This document shows, in pieces, positions 21,211 through 35,312 of a stretch of 64,000 bases of DNA. Source of the DNA: Capsaspora owczarzaki ATCC 30864. Its lineage: Eukaryota; Opisthokonta; Filasterea. A program made the position numbers and the translations under genes. Within the stretch, counting starts at the first letter, position 1. Every line of letters begins with the position of its first letter. Below the pieces are notes generated by a model, which saw only the letters and a list, made by a program, of their open reading frames with translations, was not told the origin of the DNA and did no database searches. The DNA lies in assembly GCF_000151315.2 (NCBI RefSeq), contig NW_011887292.1:2209181-2273180 (forward strand). The letters run 5' to 3'.

Positions 21211-23807
21211 ATGGCTCCGTCAGACCCACCAAACGGGACATGCGGGTACCCGTACCTGGGCTTTCCCACTTGCACGGAAACGTATGCCGATTCGATGGGC
21301 GCCTCGTTCACCATCTTCCACGGCATTTACGGCACAGTAGCTGCAGTGCTGTTTGCGGCTGCGCTGGTGTGCTACGTCCGCATCGCAAACAAACTCGGCA
21401 CGTACGATCCACGCAATAACCATCTGGTGCTCATCTTCCTCATGAACGTAATTGGCGCCTGCATGTGCGCCCGCCTTATCGATCCGCTCACCTGGGGAGG
21501 CATCACTCCCCAATGGGTTGACGGCCTTCTCTTTTGCAACGGATCCAACGCCGCCATGACTGCAGCGTAAGTTGGTTTTTTTGTTTTTTGTTGGGTTTGT
21601 TGGATTGGCAAACCCTTTTTGTTTTTCTTTTTTGATTTTTTTTTTCTTTTTTTGAATGCCGTTCTTTTTTGCATTCAAAAAATCACAAATCGATGTTGAT
21701 CTGGATCTTGAAATCTGGATTACGTGTGCTCTGCGTTTCTGCTTTGGTCGATGCACAAATCGTGATGCGTTTCATCTTGACGTTTGCTGTTCGAAGCAAA
21801 TTGATGGCTCGGCTGATTGTGTGTGGCGGCGCCGTTTCTCGCTTTCTTTTTTTTCTTTTTTTTTTTTTTTGTTTGGTTTTTTTTTTTCTTTTTTTTTCTT
21901 TTTTTTTCTTTTTTTTGTTGGTTGGGACGGAGGTTCTCGAATGGACCCAGCCAATTTCACTTGGCGTTGCAATGCAACTGTGGTGTGAGATGCCTGCAGC
22001 TATTGGCTGACTATTGCGAATCTGACCTCCATCGAAACGACCCCAACGTTCGCAAAACAAAAAAACCAAAAATCTACTGAGTGAATCATTCCTGATGCGT
22101 CTTCCCCCCTCGTACAAGAAAACGGGGTGTGGTGGCTAGTCTTGTCTGGTGGAGATTCGCTTGGAGAAAGCAAGGATGCGAGGGGGGGTGGCAAGTGAAG
22201 AATCGGCTGCGAAAGTGGCTGCGCGAGCGACAAATCCAATTTGTTAAGCTGGTTTCGTGGCTGTTTTGTGGATCTTGGATCTAGTCAATGATGATGTGAT
22301 CCGGTTTTTTTTTTATTTTGAAAAAACAAACCGAGCGTGATCCACATTCTTTTCTTGTTGCTTTGTAACAATTGGGAAAAAAAAAACACAAGAAATATCA
22401 AAAACTCCGAGCCAACTCTTCGCTACCCTCCACACAGTACTCCACTCTCGTGAAACTGTGTGTATCTGTTGTGACTCTGTACAATGAGCGTGGAACTCGC
22501 CTCAGTGGCAACCGAACTTTCTCTTGAATTTAAATTGCGTTGCACGCGCAAGAGTTTTTAAATTGGTTTAATTTGTTTACGTTTCGGGGCTCGACTTTTA
22601 AAAACCAGTTTTTGAATGATGATGATGATGAAAACACACCCTGCATCACGGGATGGCGATATTCCATGAGATTTTCCTTTGTTAGCAGGACGACGCTTCC
22701 CAAAAAAAAAAAGCGAACAAAATCATCGCTTCAGAAAAAACAAAACCCGATTGTCTCCATTCTCACTTGACAAATACACCTTTTCTGCTTTGCAACAGAA
22801 TCATGACATACATGTCGTGGATTCGCTTCTACTCGCGAACAAGCTTCTCGAGGCGCTTGGAGTCATTCATCCGCTACCCGTACTACATTTGCCTGGTTGT
22901 GCTCTGGACTGTGCCCAACGTGCTGGTGCTGCTGTCCTACCTGATGGGCCCGTACTATGCGCTGTCGGGTCTGCGCTACATGATCTACACTGTGATTCTG
23001 TGCGTGTGGGCCTTCTTTGGCAGTATCTTTGGCATCACTGTCTACCGCTCGCTGGACTTGGCCCAGAAGCGCTATCTTGCACTGCTGGGGATGCCCAGTG
23101 CTGCCGTCAACTACGAGGCTACCGCGGCGGCCTTTGTCGTGCCCCAAGTCGCCATTACGAGCAAAGGTGAAGCGCGACGCAACGAGCGCAACCGGGAGCT
23201 CCACCGTGTTCACGTGCTGCGCCGCCTGCTGCGCATGATCCACGCGGCCGTCATCCTGACGGTGATTGCGACAGCAGTGCTCGTGTACGTCGCCACGGTC
23301 GACTTTGTGCAAAAGATTGAGTTTGACGCACACCTGCCTCCCACCCCTTCCAACATCGAGCTCTTCAAGAAGTTTTTGCCCGAGCTGGTCCACATCCTGA
23401 TGCTGATTGCTGGTATCGTGGCATTTGGCCAGTTCTCCGACGTTACCCGACACCTTGACAACAACAGCGGTGGTGCCTCGTCCAACCGCACCAGCAGCGT
23501 TGGTATGGAGAAGAACATGTATCGCATCGACGCCAACAACAACAGCATCCACTCGGAAAGCGACTGCAAGTCGGACGATGCGCTTGGCAGCGTCCACAAC
23601 CTCACCCGACTGGCAGCCGACAGTGGCATCGACCTGCGGGCCGAGGGCGTGGACTCTCGCGCCGAGACTCTGGACAAGTGTTCGGAATTGGCGGATGACT
23701 CGCTGCCACCCTCTCCGATGGTAGATGTGGAAGTGGTGCAAATCACCTTCGATTCTGGCTCTGGCACCACGACCCCAGCCACCCCTGATGCCGCAGAGTT
23801 TGTGTAA
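21211..23807 (+). CDS. Seven-helix membrane protein, possibly THH1/TOM1-like
   Basis: Two exons, 21211-21566 and 22799-23807, join in phase 2 to give 454 residues. Seven hydrophobic segments are visible: for example SFTIFHGIYGTVAAVLFAAA, HLVLIFLMNVIGACM, YICLVVLWTVPNVLVLLSYL, MIYTVILCVWAFFGSIFGIT, AAVILTVIATAVLVYVATV and LVHILMLIAGIVAFG. The N-terminus has Cys and an NGT glycosylation site and should be extracellular; the 120-residue tail is polar, Ser/Asp-rich and lies in the cytoplasm. The layout resembles THH1/TOM1/TOM3-domain proteins or an orphan GPCR, but I see no decisive motif. Start context CTCGCGATGG. The 1.2-kb intron is unusually long here. Confidence 0.75.
21567..22798 (+). other. 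Long intron of the seven-helix protein gene
   Basis: Begins GTAAGT and ends TTTGCAACAG. Contains several T runs between 21840 and 21920 and a GATGATGAT run near 22616. I see no exon inside it that keeps phase and adds recognisable sequence, but an alternative exon cannot be excluded. Confidence 0.6.
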
Positions 23808-24171
23808 AGTCGAAGCTGCGAAGACAAGTCTCCAGCCATCGCTATTCTCTCCTCCTCCTCCTCCTCCTTCCAGTAATTATTCCTCTTTGCGACTCTTCGC
23901 AAGAGATCATTATCTTGTCCGTATATTTGTTTTTCCTGCCAGTGTTTAATATCCTTTTCTTGTCAGCGAGTTATTTTCGTCTTGCGTTCTTGTTCAGTAC
24001 CGCCAGTCTGCGGGATACTGTTTCAAGTTGGTTTATCGTGTTAGTGCTACATCTATCAAGCAATCGAATAGATTTTTTTTAACCTCTCCTGCATTGCAAT
24101 GCTGCAACTTGAATGCTTCAAAATTCCAACAACAAAAATGCTTGAGCAACAACCTATCCGAACCATGCGCC
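23808..24171. other. Convergent 3' ends spacer
   Basis: Lies between the stop of the seven-helix gene and the stop of the phosducin-like gene. T-rich, with a TCC run near 23851-23868. No gene seen. Confidence 0.6.
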
Positions 24172-25791
24172 TCATTCATCGTCGTCGTCGTCGTCGTCGT
24201 TTGCCCGTCCGACAGTTCCTCGCTGTAACCGGCTCGTGCTAAAGCCAGTCGAGACTGACCGCTTGGAAGACTCGTCCACGGGGACTGCCAGCTCGCGGAC
24301 TATAATCCGCTCCACCGACAGGAACTCCTCAACATCTGCAAATACAAACTCGTCTCCAAGACGATCGGTCAAGCGCACAAAGTTGCCGACAAGCTCGCCG
24401 CCTTTGTACACCAGAATGGTCGGAAGAGTGTCGATGGTGAACTTGTCGCTCAGACTGCGCGCAACAGCCTTGAGGAACTTGACATAGGGGTGTTGTTTCG
24501 CGAGGAGTCCGAGAATTTGATTCAAGACATGGCACGGGGTCGAGTACTGCACAAGCAAGAAAGCAAAATGAGTGGTGAAGGTGTGAGAGGGAGGTTTTCA
24601 CTCGGACTGGTGGAAAGTTTCGGTCTGACGTTGGGGACTCGACCGCAACAAATCGGGCCTCATTTGTTTTTGCGAAACTAGATGAAGCAATGACCCGCGA
24701 TAAAACTGGACTCACAGCGTCGTAAAGATGAATGACCACATTCACGCCCTTGTCCTCCTTGTCGATTGCATCCACATACTGCGCTGCGTTCACTTCACGA
24801 ATGAAGCCAAACTTGGGTCTGCAAACGAGGAACATCATGAAAGCCAGCAACGTGCAGCAAAACGTGAGCACACAAGCAACGAATCGCAACAAACCATGAA
24901 ACGAAAATCTCGCAAGGCACAAGCAAGACGCACCGCCCCAGTTGCTGTTGCTTGAGCTCCAAGACACGCTTTTCGGCATAGGACTTCATGAACTCGTCGT
25001 CGGCAAGCAAATCGTCTTCGTCCAGCTCCTCTTCATTGTGCCCACTCTGCAGCAGTCCAAAGATACAACACGGTGATTCGTGTTAACATCGAGCCGAGCC
25101 AGGCAACGCAACTGCAAGGTTTTTGCGATTCCTTTTTTTTTTTTTTTTTTTTCGATAGATCTCCAATCAAAGGATACCATGCTTGCTGCACAATGCTTGG
25201 TCGTGGCAACGCAACAACGCTGGCTGCAGCAACAACAACTCACCGAATCGAGTGTTCGCCCAGTCATGGCCAACCGCGACATGAGCTCCTTGCGCTTGGC
25301 GGCTTCAATCATGGCCTCCTCTTTGAGGTATTCCTTGTACTTGCCATAGTCTGCCAGCACGCCCTTGGGACCGGTGGCCTTCTGGAACGGTGTGGGCATG
25401 CGCTCGAACGGAGTCTGCCAGCAACGGACCTCTGGGTCAGTTCAAACCAGCTCCTCCAGTCAATTCCCCGCAATCTTTTGGCTCAAAGTGTAGCACACAG
25501 ATCAAACAACCCCTCTTGTTGTTTGCTGTTTTTTTTGGGGGGGAGGGGGGGGGTTAATCCGTCGTGGAAGGGTTCTGCCGTCACAGCTTCACCGTCTCTC
25601 TGTCCATCACTCACCCGCTCGTGCGCCTGGGATGCTGGAATAAAGCCTGGCGCGTCGTCTCCGTTGCCTTTGCAGCAGCGGTCGTCGTCGCACTCGTCGT
25701 CGGGAAGCCCGCCACGACGCGACTCGGCGTCCGGATCGCCGTCCATGGCGCCGTCAATCTGATCGAGCAACGCGTCCTCCAGTGCCGACAT
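24172..25791 (-). CDS. PDCL: Phosducin-like protein (PhLP1 type)
   Basis: PhLP1 is a co-chaperone that works with the CCT chaperonin to assemble G-protein beta-gamma dimers. Exons: 25791-25615, 25414-25244, 25046-24934, 24818-24716, 24546-24172; all phases close, 312 residues. The N-terminal acidic helix is followed by GPKGVLADYGKYKEYLKEEA, the family's G-beta-binding helix (GPKGVINDW in animals), then LMSRLAMTGRTLDS. The C-terminal thioredoxin-like fold reads PKFGFIREV, KGVNVVIHLYDA, YVKFLKAVAR, then FTIDTLPTILVYKGGELVGN, matching phosducin (LDVLPTLLIYKGGELISNF), and ends with an acidic DDDDDDDE tail. It lacks a CxxC redox pair, as expected. Start ATG 25791 is the first in a frame beginning MSALEDALLDQ. 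Confidence 0.92.
24178..24201 (+). repeat. CGT/GAC trinucleotide run
   Basis: Encodes the poly-Asp tail of the phosducin-like protein on the minus strand. Confidence 0.85.
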
Positions 25792-26006
25792 GACCCAAGA
25801 AAAAAAAAAAAAAAAAAAAGGACTGCACAAAGCAAGAAGGCGTACGAAATGTGCAAGATGTTGTGATGCATGGAAGAATCATGTCCATCATCCTCAATGG
25901 CAAAGTGCTCAGATTCACAATGCTCACTCTTATTCTTGTTCTTCTCCGTTCCTTCGTTTCTTTCGTCTTTCCCCCACGTCCCACGTCCCACGTCGGTACA
26001 AAAACC

Positions 26007-29000
26007 ATGGCACTGTCGTCGCCTGCGTCTGCTGAAGCGCTGAAATCGCCGGGAAGCCAGCTGGGCCTGCTGGAGGGGCAAGACCAGCACACCACGCTCG
26101 AGTTCAGCGACTGTCAGCAGGACTCGCCGTACTTTCGCAACCGCATCCGCGAGTACGAAGCCGAGACGGACAACATCAGCGACGCCATCAAGAGCCTCGT
26201 CAAGCAGCAGCGGGCGGTCGTCGATGCCTGCCGCACGCACTCGCGCAGCCACCGCGCATTTGCTGAAGTCCTGAACGGATTCAAGTACGCTCACCCGTTC
26301 ATCACTCGACGCTCAACCTCGACGCTCAACCGAGATCCCCGCATGATGAGCTTGAATCATCCTGCTCTTGATGTGTGCCCGCTTCGGGGCAGAGGGGGAC
26401 GGCGATCGGATGCAAAAAAAGAGTCAAACGGGATGGGAATGGAAGAGCAACTTTTTTGAGTCGGGTTTTTGGGGTTTTGTTTTTCTGCCGCTCGCGCTCA
26501 AAGTGAGAGAGGGCAAAGAGAGAGAGAGACACACACACACGCACAAAGAGAGAATTGTATAGGTAAGTGTGTATGTGTGTATGGGTGCAGCAGGGACGAC
26601 GGCCGATTCTGGTGTCCTCACTCGCGTCAATATGAGAAAAAAAAAAAAAAAAAAAAGGAACAAAGGAACAAAGGCGAGAGGAACACTGTCATCCCAACTC
26701 CCAAACGACCCATCACACAAAAGAAGCAGGAAGAAGACCAGACCAGAGTTGTGGTTGTTGTTCGGAGCCTCGTTCCGCAGGCAGAGCAACAAAACTATTG
26801 TTCATTTGGATTGGGAACAAAAAATGTTTGAAAATTCGGAGTTGGTTTTTTTTTTTTTGTTTTTTTTTTCTTTCCCCTTCTTCTTTTTTTTGTTCATTTT
26901 TTTTTTTTTTTTTTTCCTCTTTTCTATGTGTTTCACCGAGAACTCGATGATTGAAGTTGACTCGTCGGTCGATTGAGATTTGTCCTAACTTGAATTTTGG
27001 ATTTTGTTTTTCCCGATTTGTTCGCTTGCCAGCTTTGCGCGCGTTTCAGAGTCGGCAACAGACAACGAAATCCAAATCAGTGGTGCGCTGTCGACCTTTG
27101 GCGAGCTGCTCTGCAGCCTTGAGGACCAGCGCGAAATTATGTGCGAGGAAGCCGACTTGACCTTGATCAAGCCGCTGGAAGAGTTTCGCAAGAACGAAGT
27201 CAATGCTGTCAAGGAGTGCAAGAAGCGCTTTGACAAGCAGGTAAGCTTTGCCAGCACACGTTCTCTCGTTGTTGATTTTTTCTTTCTCTCTCTCTCTGAC
27301 CGAAGGTGGGGGCGAGTTTGGGTCTTTTATTGTTCTTCGATTGCCTCGTTGGCTCACCGCTTTGCTAGACCGAACGCTACTACCAACATCTCGAAAAGAC
27401 GCTGACGCTGTCCGCCAAGAAGAAGGACCAGATGCTGCAGGAAGCCGATGTGTCGTTGGAAGCTGAGCGCCTGGCCATGCACAACGCGTCGCTCGAGTAC
27501 GTGGAGAAGCTGAACGAGCTCGAGGAGAAGAAAAAGTTTGAGTTTGTCGAACGCATTCTTGGGTACATTTACTCGCAAGTCACCTTCTTCCACCTGGCGT
27601 ACGAGTCCTTCCATGCGATGGAGTCGTACATGCAAAACCTCGCCCTCCGCCTCCAGAACACCCGCTTCACCTTTGACGACCAGAAGGAGAAGATTGCCGA
27701 ACTCATGCGCAAGAACCGCGAACGCGCCGAAAAGAACGATGTCAATGATGCCATCAACGCCTCGCCAGACCTCCACGAAGGCTATCTCTTTATGCAAGAC
27801 TCGAAAAAGGGCCTCCTTGGCTACTCGTGGACCAAGCATTTTTGCCGCTATGTGAAGGCCACGCGTCAGTTTATGATTCTGACGTTTGTCCAAGGCAAGC
27901 CGGTGAGTGAATGCGAGAATCCGCTTTGGATGTTTTCTGCACATGTTGCAGAGATGACGAGGAGCTGACAATTCTTGTGTTGTGTCTTTGATTTAATTGT
28001 TGGTCCTTGTGTGTGCATCAGTACCCTCCCGAATCCTATGACGTGACGGATTGCCACGTTTTCAACCCCGACTCGAACGATCGGCGGTTTTGCTTTGAGA
28101 TTGTGTCGAAAGATCGGTGAGTGTCTCGGCGAGACTTTTTGTTTGAGTGTTTTGTTGTAATCATCCACGCTAACCCTCGTCTTTTCTTTTTCTTTCCGAT
28201 TTGGCTTGTAGTACAATGATTGTTCAAGCTCCTGGCCAGCAAGCATTAGATATTTGGGTCTCCGTCTTGACGAATGGACAACACTGCGGTCTTTCCTTCC
28301 TTCCTTTGTTGCTGCGACCCCTCTCCCATCCCTCTCTCGGCTCCTCTCCCATCCCTCTCTCGGCTTTCTTCTCCCGTCCCTCTCTCGGCTTTCTTCTAAG
28401 GTCCCATCGCGCGACACCAAAGCCCGTCCAGTCTCGGTGATGGGTGCTCCGAGCGGAAGCAGCAAGTTTGTTCAACAGTGCATCAATTTCATTGAGACAC
28501 ATGGTAAGCAACCTGTGGTGACAGTGTGTTGTAGAGGGAAGTGGCTTGCTTGTCCTGCACAGAATCTGACTTGGCTTGGTTGTTGCTGCTAGGCTTGGAT
28601 CAAGAAGGCCTGTATCGCTTGCCTGGTGTCCAATCTAAGGTGCAGAAAGTCGTCCAGTTGCAGAAGGATAACAAGCCGTTTTCGGTTGAAGAGTCGTCTG
28701 CTGAAATCAAGACAGTGTGCAGCGCGCTCAAGCAGTTCTTCCGCGAACTGCCCGAGCCATTGATGACCTTTGGCATGCACCAGGCTCTTGTCAAGGCTGC
28801 CAGTACGTTGTCTTCCTCTGGAGACGGAGGGCATTGGATTGTGCGGGAGAGAAAAGCACTCAACGTTTGTTTTGGTGTTGAACTGACGACAGAGATTGAA
28901 AATCGCGATGACCGCTTGCAGCAAATCTATGTGCTCGTGCATGACTTGCCTCGTGAGAACTTTGGATTGCTCAAAACGTTGGTTCGCCATTTGAACAAGT

Positions 29001-30397
29001 ATGTTTGTGGAGGGGAGGCGTGGTTTTTGCCGTTCGACGCTGGTTGTCGTCATTGTTGACCACGCACTCACTTCTGCTCACACTCTTATTTTTTTTTCTT
29101 CGTGCACAGAGTCTCGCAACAAGCAGAGGTCAACAAGATGCAAGCGAGTAACTTGGGTGTCTGCTTTGGCCCTTCGCTGATGCGATCCGAGGAAGAGTCC
29201 ATGGCTGCGATTATGGACATCAAGTTCCAGAACTCAATCGTGGAATGGCTCGTCGAAAACTATGAATGGTTCTTTGAGAACGAGGATGCCGCTGCCAAGC
29301 AAGCCGAGGAGACACCGGCAGCGAGCGAGCCGGCTCCAACTCCGGCTGCCTCCACTCCCACTGCGACTGCATCCGCCAAGCCTTTCGAGAAGGCCAGCGT
29401 CGTCGTCGCGTCCAACAAGCCAGCCGCCGCGTCTACCGTGGAGCCGGCGGCAGAAACCAGTGCCCCGTCTGCGCCGTCTGCAACTGCGGCGCTTGCAGCA
29501 GTCAAGCCCAAGCCGAATCTGTCGCAAAAGCCGCCGAGCAGCAAGCCTCCGGCCCCAGTCCTTGTTCCGCGACCTGCCGGGCTGCCCACAATGCCGCCCG
29601 CGGCAGCACGTCTGATTCCCCGCTCGGGCGACAGTGCAGCAGGTGCAGCAGCAGCAGGAAGCGGGCAGCTGTCGACTGGCGTGGGCGCTCTGACTGCTCG
29701 CTTTTCCACCATGCCGCCACCGGCCGCATCGGCAGCAGCAGCAGCAGCAGCGCCGACGGCCGGCAATCGACCCACTGCGCTCAAGGCGCCCAACAAGGCC
29801 GTGCCTACGCCTGGAAGCTCGTCCAGCTCGCCCAAGGCTGTTGCAAACAAGTCGACTGGCTCACCTGCACCTGCACCTGCCGCTGCAGCCAGCGGACCGA
29901 AGGCGCTCTCGAACAAGTGGCCTCCGGGAGGAGCCTCTGCTCCGGCAGCCTCTTCAGCCAGTGGAGCGAATGGTGGACGGCGGGCCGTTGCACTGTACGA
30001 CTGCGTTGGCGAAGACGAGGGCGAAATTTCCTTCAACGAGGGCCAAACGCTTATTGATGGTGAGTGCCTTTTGATTGTTTGTTTGTTTGTTTGCGTTTGC
30101 GGGGGTGGTGTTGTTGTATTTTTGTTGCTTTCTCGTGCCGCATCTCTCACCGCCACGCGACAAACCAGTTCAACCAAGTAATGAAGACGGCTGGCTCGAA
30201 GGCACGAATGAAAGCACGAATCGACGCGGGCTGTTCCCCTCCAACTATGTTTCGTTCCTTTCGGTATGGGCCACGCACGATGAGATATGGGAGATTGATT
30301 CGGCTCAAAACTATTTGTGCTTTTTTTTCTGTGTGCTTGCTTGGCTCTGCAGGATGAGCGCCCGGCTCCGCCCAAACGGTTTTCGCGCACCAAGTGA
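26007..30397 (+). CDS. ARHGAP26: GRAF-type BAR-PH-RhoGAP-SH3 protein
   Basis: GRAF proteins shape membranes in clathrin-independent endocytosis and switch off RhoA and Cdc42. Exons: 26007-26284, 27033-27240, 27369-27902, 28022-28116, 28212 to about 28257, about 28401-28503, 28593-28802, 28893-28998, 29110-30059, 30169-30263, 30353-30397; about 889 residues. BAR domain from LEFSDCQQDSPYFRNRI through AKKKDQMLQEAD and KFEFVERILGYI; PH domain from EGYLFMQDSKKG to RRFCFEIVSKDRTMIVQAP; RhoGAP from FVQQCINFIETHG, GLYRLPG (arginine finger), KQFFRELPEPLM, to NLGVCFGPSLMR and AAIMDIKFQNSIVEWL; a 220-residue Ala/Pro linker; SH3 from RRAVALYDCVGEDEGE to GWLEGTNE and GLFPSNYVSFL. Order and motifs match animal GRAF1-3 throughout. 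Symbol denotes the family, not a one-to-one ortholog. The PH-GAP intron (28258-28400) has a weak donor. Confidence 0.93.
26513..26545 (+). repeat. GA/CA dinucleotide microsatellite in GRAF intron 1
   Basis: Short (GA)n run followed by (CA)n. Intron 1 (26285-27032) also carries A and T runs at about 26638-26656 and 26848-26925. Confidence 0.8.
28318..28396 (+). repeat. Minisatellite of CCCTCTCTCGGCT units in a GRAF intron
   Basis: Three or more imperfect copies of a unit of about 22-25 bp containing ATCCCTCTCTCGGCT. It fills the pyrimidine tract before the acceptor of the PH-RhoGAP intron. Confidence 0.8.
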
Positions 30398-30777
30398 CCC
30401 ATTGCAGGTGGTGATGTTTGCTGCAACTGAGAGTGTTTGGTTATTTGTGGGTTTTCCGTGCTGTCTGTTGGGATGAAATTCATATAATATCCACGATTTG
30501 ATTTGATTGGAGCAGTTGATAGCAAGTCGCACACGAAATCATCCATGCAGCAATACACATGCCATTTGAATGATAGTCCATCGTTCATCGTTAAAGTGGT
30601 TTTTTTTTTTTCGTTGATTTTCCTTTTCATTGCACTTCACTCATTTCAAACTAAGAAAAGACACCAAGTTTCAGTTTTTTTCATTTATATATTTTTTTCT
30701 TTGTACAAGATCACGCAGCAACAGACACAATCCGCATCAGGCAGCGTTGGCGACTAGGGCGCTCGGAGAGAACGCGC
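30398..30777. other. Convergent 3' spacer between GRAF and actin
   Basis: AT-rich, with a T run at about 30600-30611. No gene seen; should hold the 3' ends of both transcripts. Confidence 0.6.
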
Positions 30778-33171
<2,394 letters not shown>

Positions 33172-35170
33172 ATGAGCACGCGCAGCCTCCGGCCGCGGCG
33201 CCTGTCGTCTCGACGGCGTCGGGAGATTGCTCGAGCCATCGACGAAGAGCAGATGCGGCACGCGGACCAAGCAAGCGCGCAGTGCGTCATCTGCTTGTCG
33301 TCCTTCACGGAGCGAGGCCGGCTGCCGACGTGCCCGCACCTCTTCTGTGCGCCCTGCATCCAGGCATGGGCTGATGTATGTGTACTTGGGTTGTGGGTGT
33401 GTTGAGATGTCCTGCTAGGGGAGTGTGCGTGGCTGGGGGAGTGTGTGTGTGGTAATGCAGCAACGATGGAAATACGAAAAGCGCGCTCTTTTTTTTTTTT
33501 TTTTTTTTTTGGCCTTGAACACTTTGCCGTTCAGCCTGCGGCGCTGCCGGTGAACGGCTTCCACCACCGTGGTACTCGGTCATGATCCTTTCGTGATGAT
33601 GTCGCCTGGCTTGGCGGAAGGGCTCTGCGCGTTGCTTGAGGCCACAAGACAGTGTTTCAACAAATTGGCGCGCAAGTTTGTCTTGTTTCAAAAGACCTGT
33701 CAAAATCCAGCCCAAACTCACCCTGCTGCTGTTGCCCCACGATGCCGTCGTGTCGCTCCTCTCCTCACTATCTCGCAGGTGAACAACGCGTGTCCAATGT
33801 GCAAGTTAGTTTTCAGAGTCATCATTGTTGAGGAAGTACGTGGGACAACACACTCCAAACGTTTTTTTTGTTTGGTTTCGGTTTCGTCTTGTCTCGTCTG
33901 GTCTCAACCGAGCTGATCGTGCTGTGCCCTTGGTAGATTGCCACAAAGCTCGTGCTGAGGAAGATTCGCGTCGAGTCGCGAGAGCAGCCTCAGTGGTATG
34001 CGGATCAGATGCCAATACCGGACGAGACTGACGAGCACGAGGAAGACGGCAGCGGGCACGCCGCTCACTCGCCCTCCTTCTTGGAGCATGAGCACAATGT
34101 AGAAGACAAAAACGAAGACGAAGACGAAGACGAAGACGAAGGCGAGGGCGAGGGCGAAGATAACGACAATCACAAACTGCAGCACCGAGGACGTCGCACA
34201 ATCGCTCGAGCAACTCGATTGCCCTCCATGAGCGATAGTTCCGCCCCATGCTCTTCTTCTTCAGAGCAAACCTCTTCCGCTACTGGTGCCGCGGTGTTTG
34301 ACTTTGATGTTGATTTTGATGACGATGCTCGTCATCCTCCGCCCAAAAGGTTTGCATCGCACACGTTCTCTCTGAATGCACCTTGGTTTGGTTCCTTGCT
34401 GACCAATGCTATTCCTGTTTGAATCCACTCCTCCGCTTCTCTGTCGCAGATCCCGTGTCGGTCATGCGCAAGATCGAGCGCCTTTGAGATCCGCGCCATT
34501 CATGTTTCAGCCGCTAGCGCATGCCTTTGCGTCAGGCATGCCGCGTCCGAGAAAGGCCCCTCCACTGTCTGATATCGAGGATAGTGACGGAGACGATAGC
34601 AATCCCAACCCCGTTGGATCCAGCTCAGCTGCACCTGCACCGCTAGCACAATCGTCCAGCTCGCCGCCTCCTCAACTGGCAGCGTCGGGGACTGACGCCG
34701 CCGACACTTCGTTCGTAGCTATCGAGTCCCCTGCTCATCCGGCACTTGCTCGTTGCCATCCCCCACACGCACGGGCAAACAGAGCTCCGCTGGCCAATGT
34801 GGGCAACTTGCTTCACATTGCTCAACAACCGAGCAAGCAGGCCAACAACAGCGCATGTCAACCCCCGGGCTCGCCAGTGTTTATCGACTTGAGTTCGACA
34901 CCCTCTCGTGCTTCTCAGCCGATTGTTTCACAGTCGCCATCAAAACGCACTGCGATGCCGAGGTCATTTTCATTGTCGCCGATCAAAGGCAACGTTCGAA
35001 CGCTAGTGCCCAGCACGCCCTCGCCTCCAGGGTCACCGGAGGCTTCTTGCCTGCCATTGACGCCTGCGGCCGTGGTGCTCGTCCCTGACACTCCTCCGTC
35101 GCGAAAAAAGCGCGCGAGTGGCGCTGCTCCACCCATCTTAATCCATAGCCAATCCTTCGGTTCGCCATAA
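33172..35170 (+). CDS. RING-type E3 ligase candidate with a SUMO-interacting motif
   Basis: Exons: 33172-33375, 33779-33835, 33937-34349, 34450-35170; all phases close, 464 residues. An N-terminal RING finger of C3HC4 type: CVICLSSFTERGRLPTCPHL, then FCAPCIQAW, an intron, and NNACPMCKLVF. The finger resembles those of Topors and PHRF1 (W and CP-x-CK-x-x-F). After it come a poly-acidic run (DEDEDEDEGEGEGED), a Ser-rich region, and SPVFIDLSSTPS (about 34870-34905), a textbook SUMO-interacting motif followed by phosphorylatable Ser/Thr. The tail carries several SP/TP sites and a basic RKKRASG signal, so nuclear location is likely. The substrate is unknown. Another start upstream (33034) is possible. 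Confidence 0.8.
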
Positions 35171-35312
35171 CAGCCGCTCTGATTTCAGGATGAAAATGTT
35201 GTGTTGTGTTGTTTGTATTTCTAGTGATAAGCTGTATTAGTACATTGCGTAACAAGTTTTCTTCTTGTTGAAATCCGAAAACCACTCTGGAAAAACCCAC
35301 TCAGGAAAAAGC

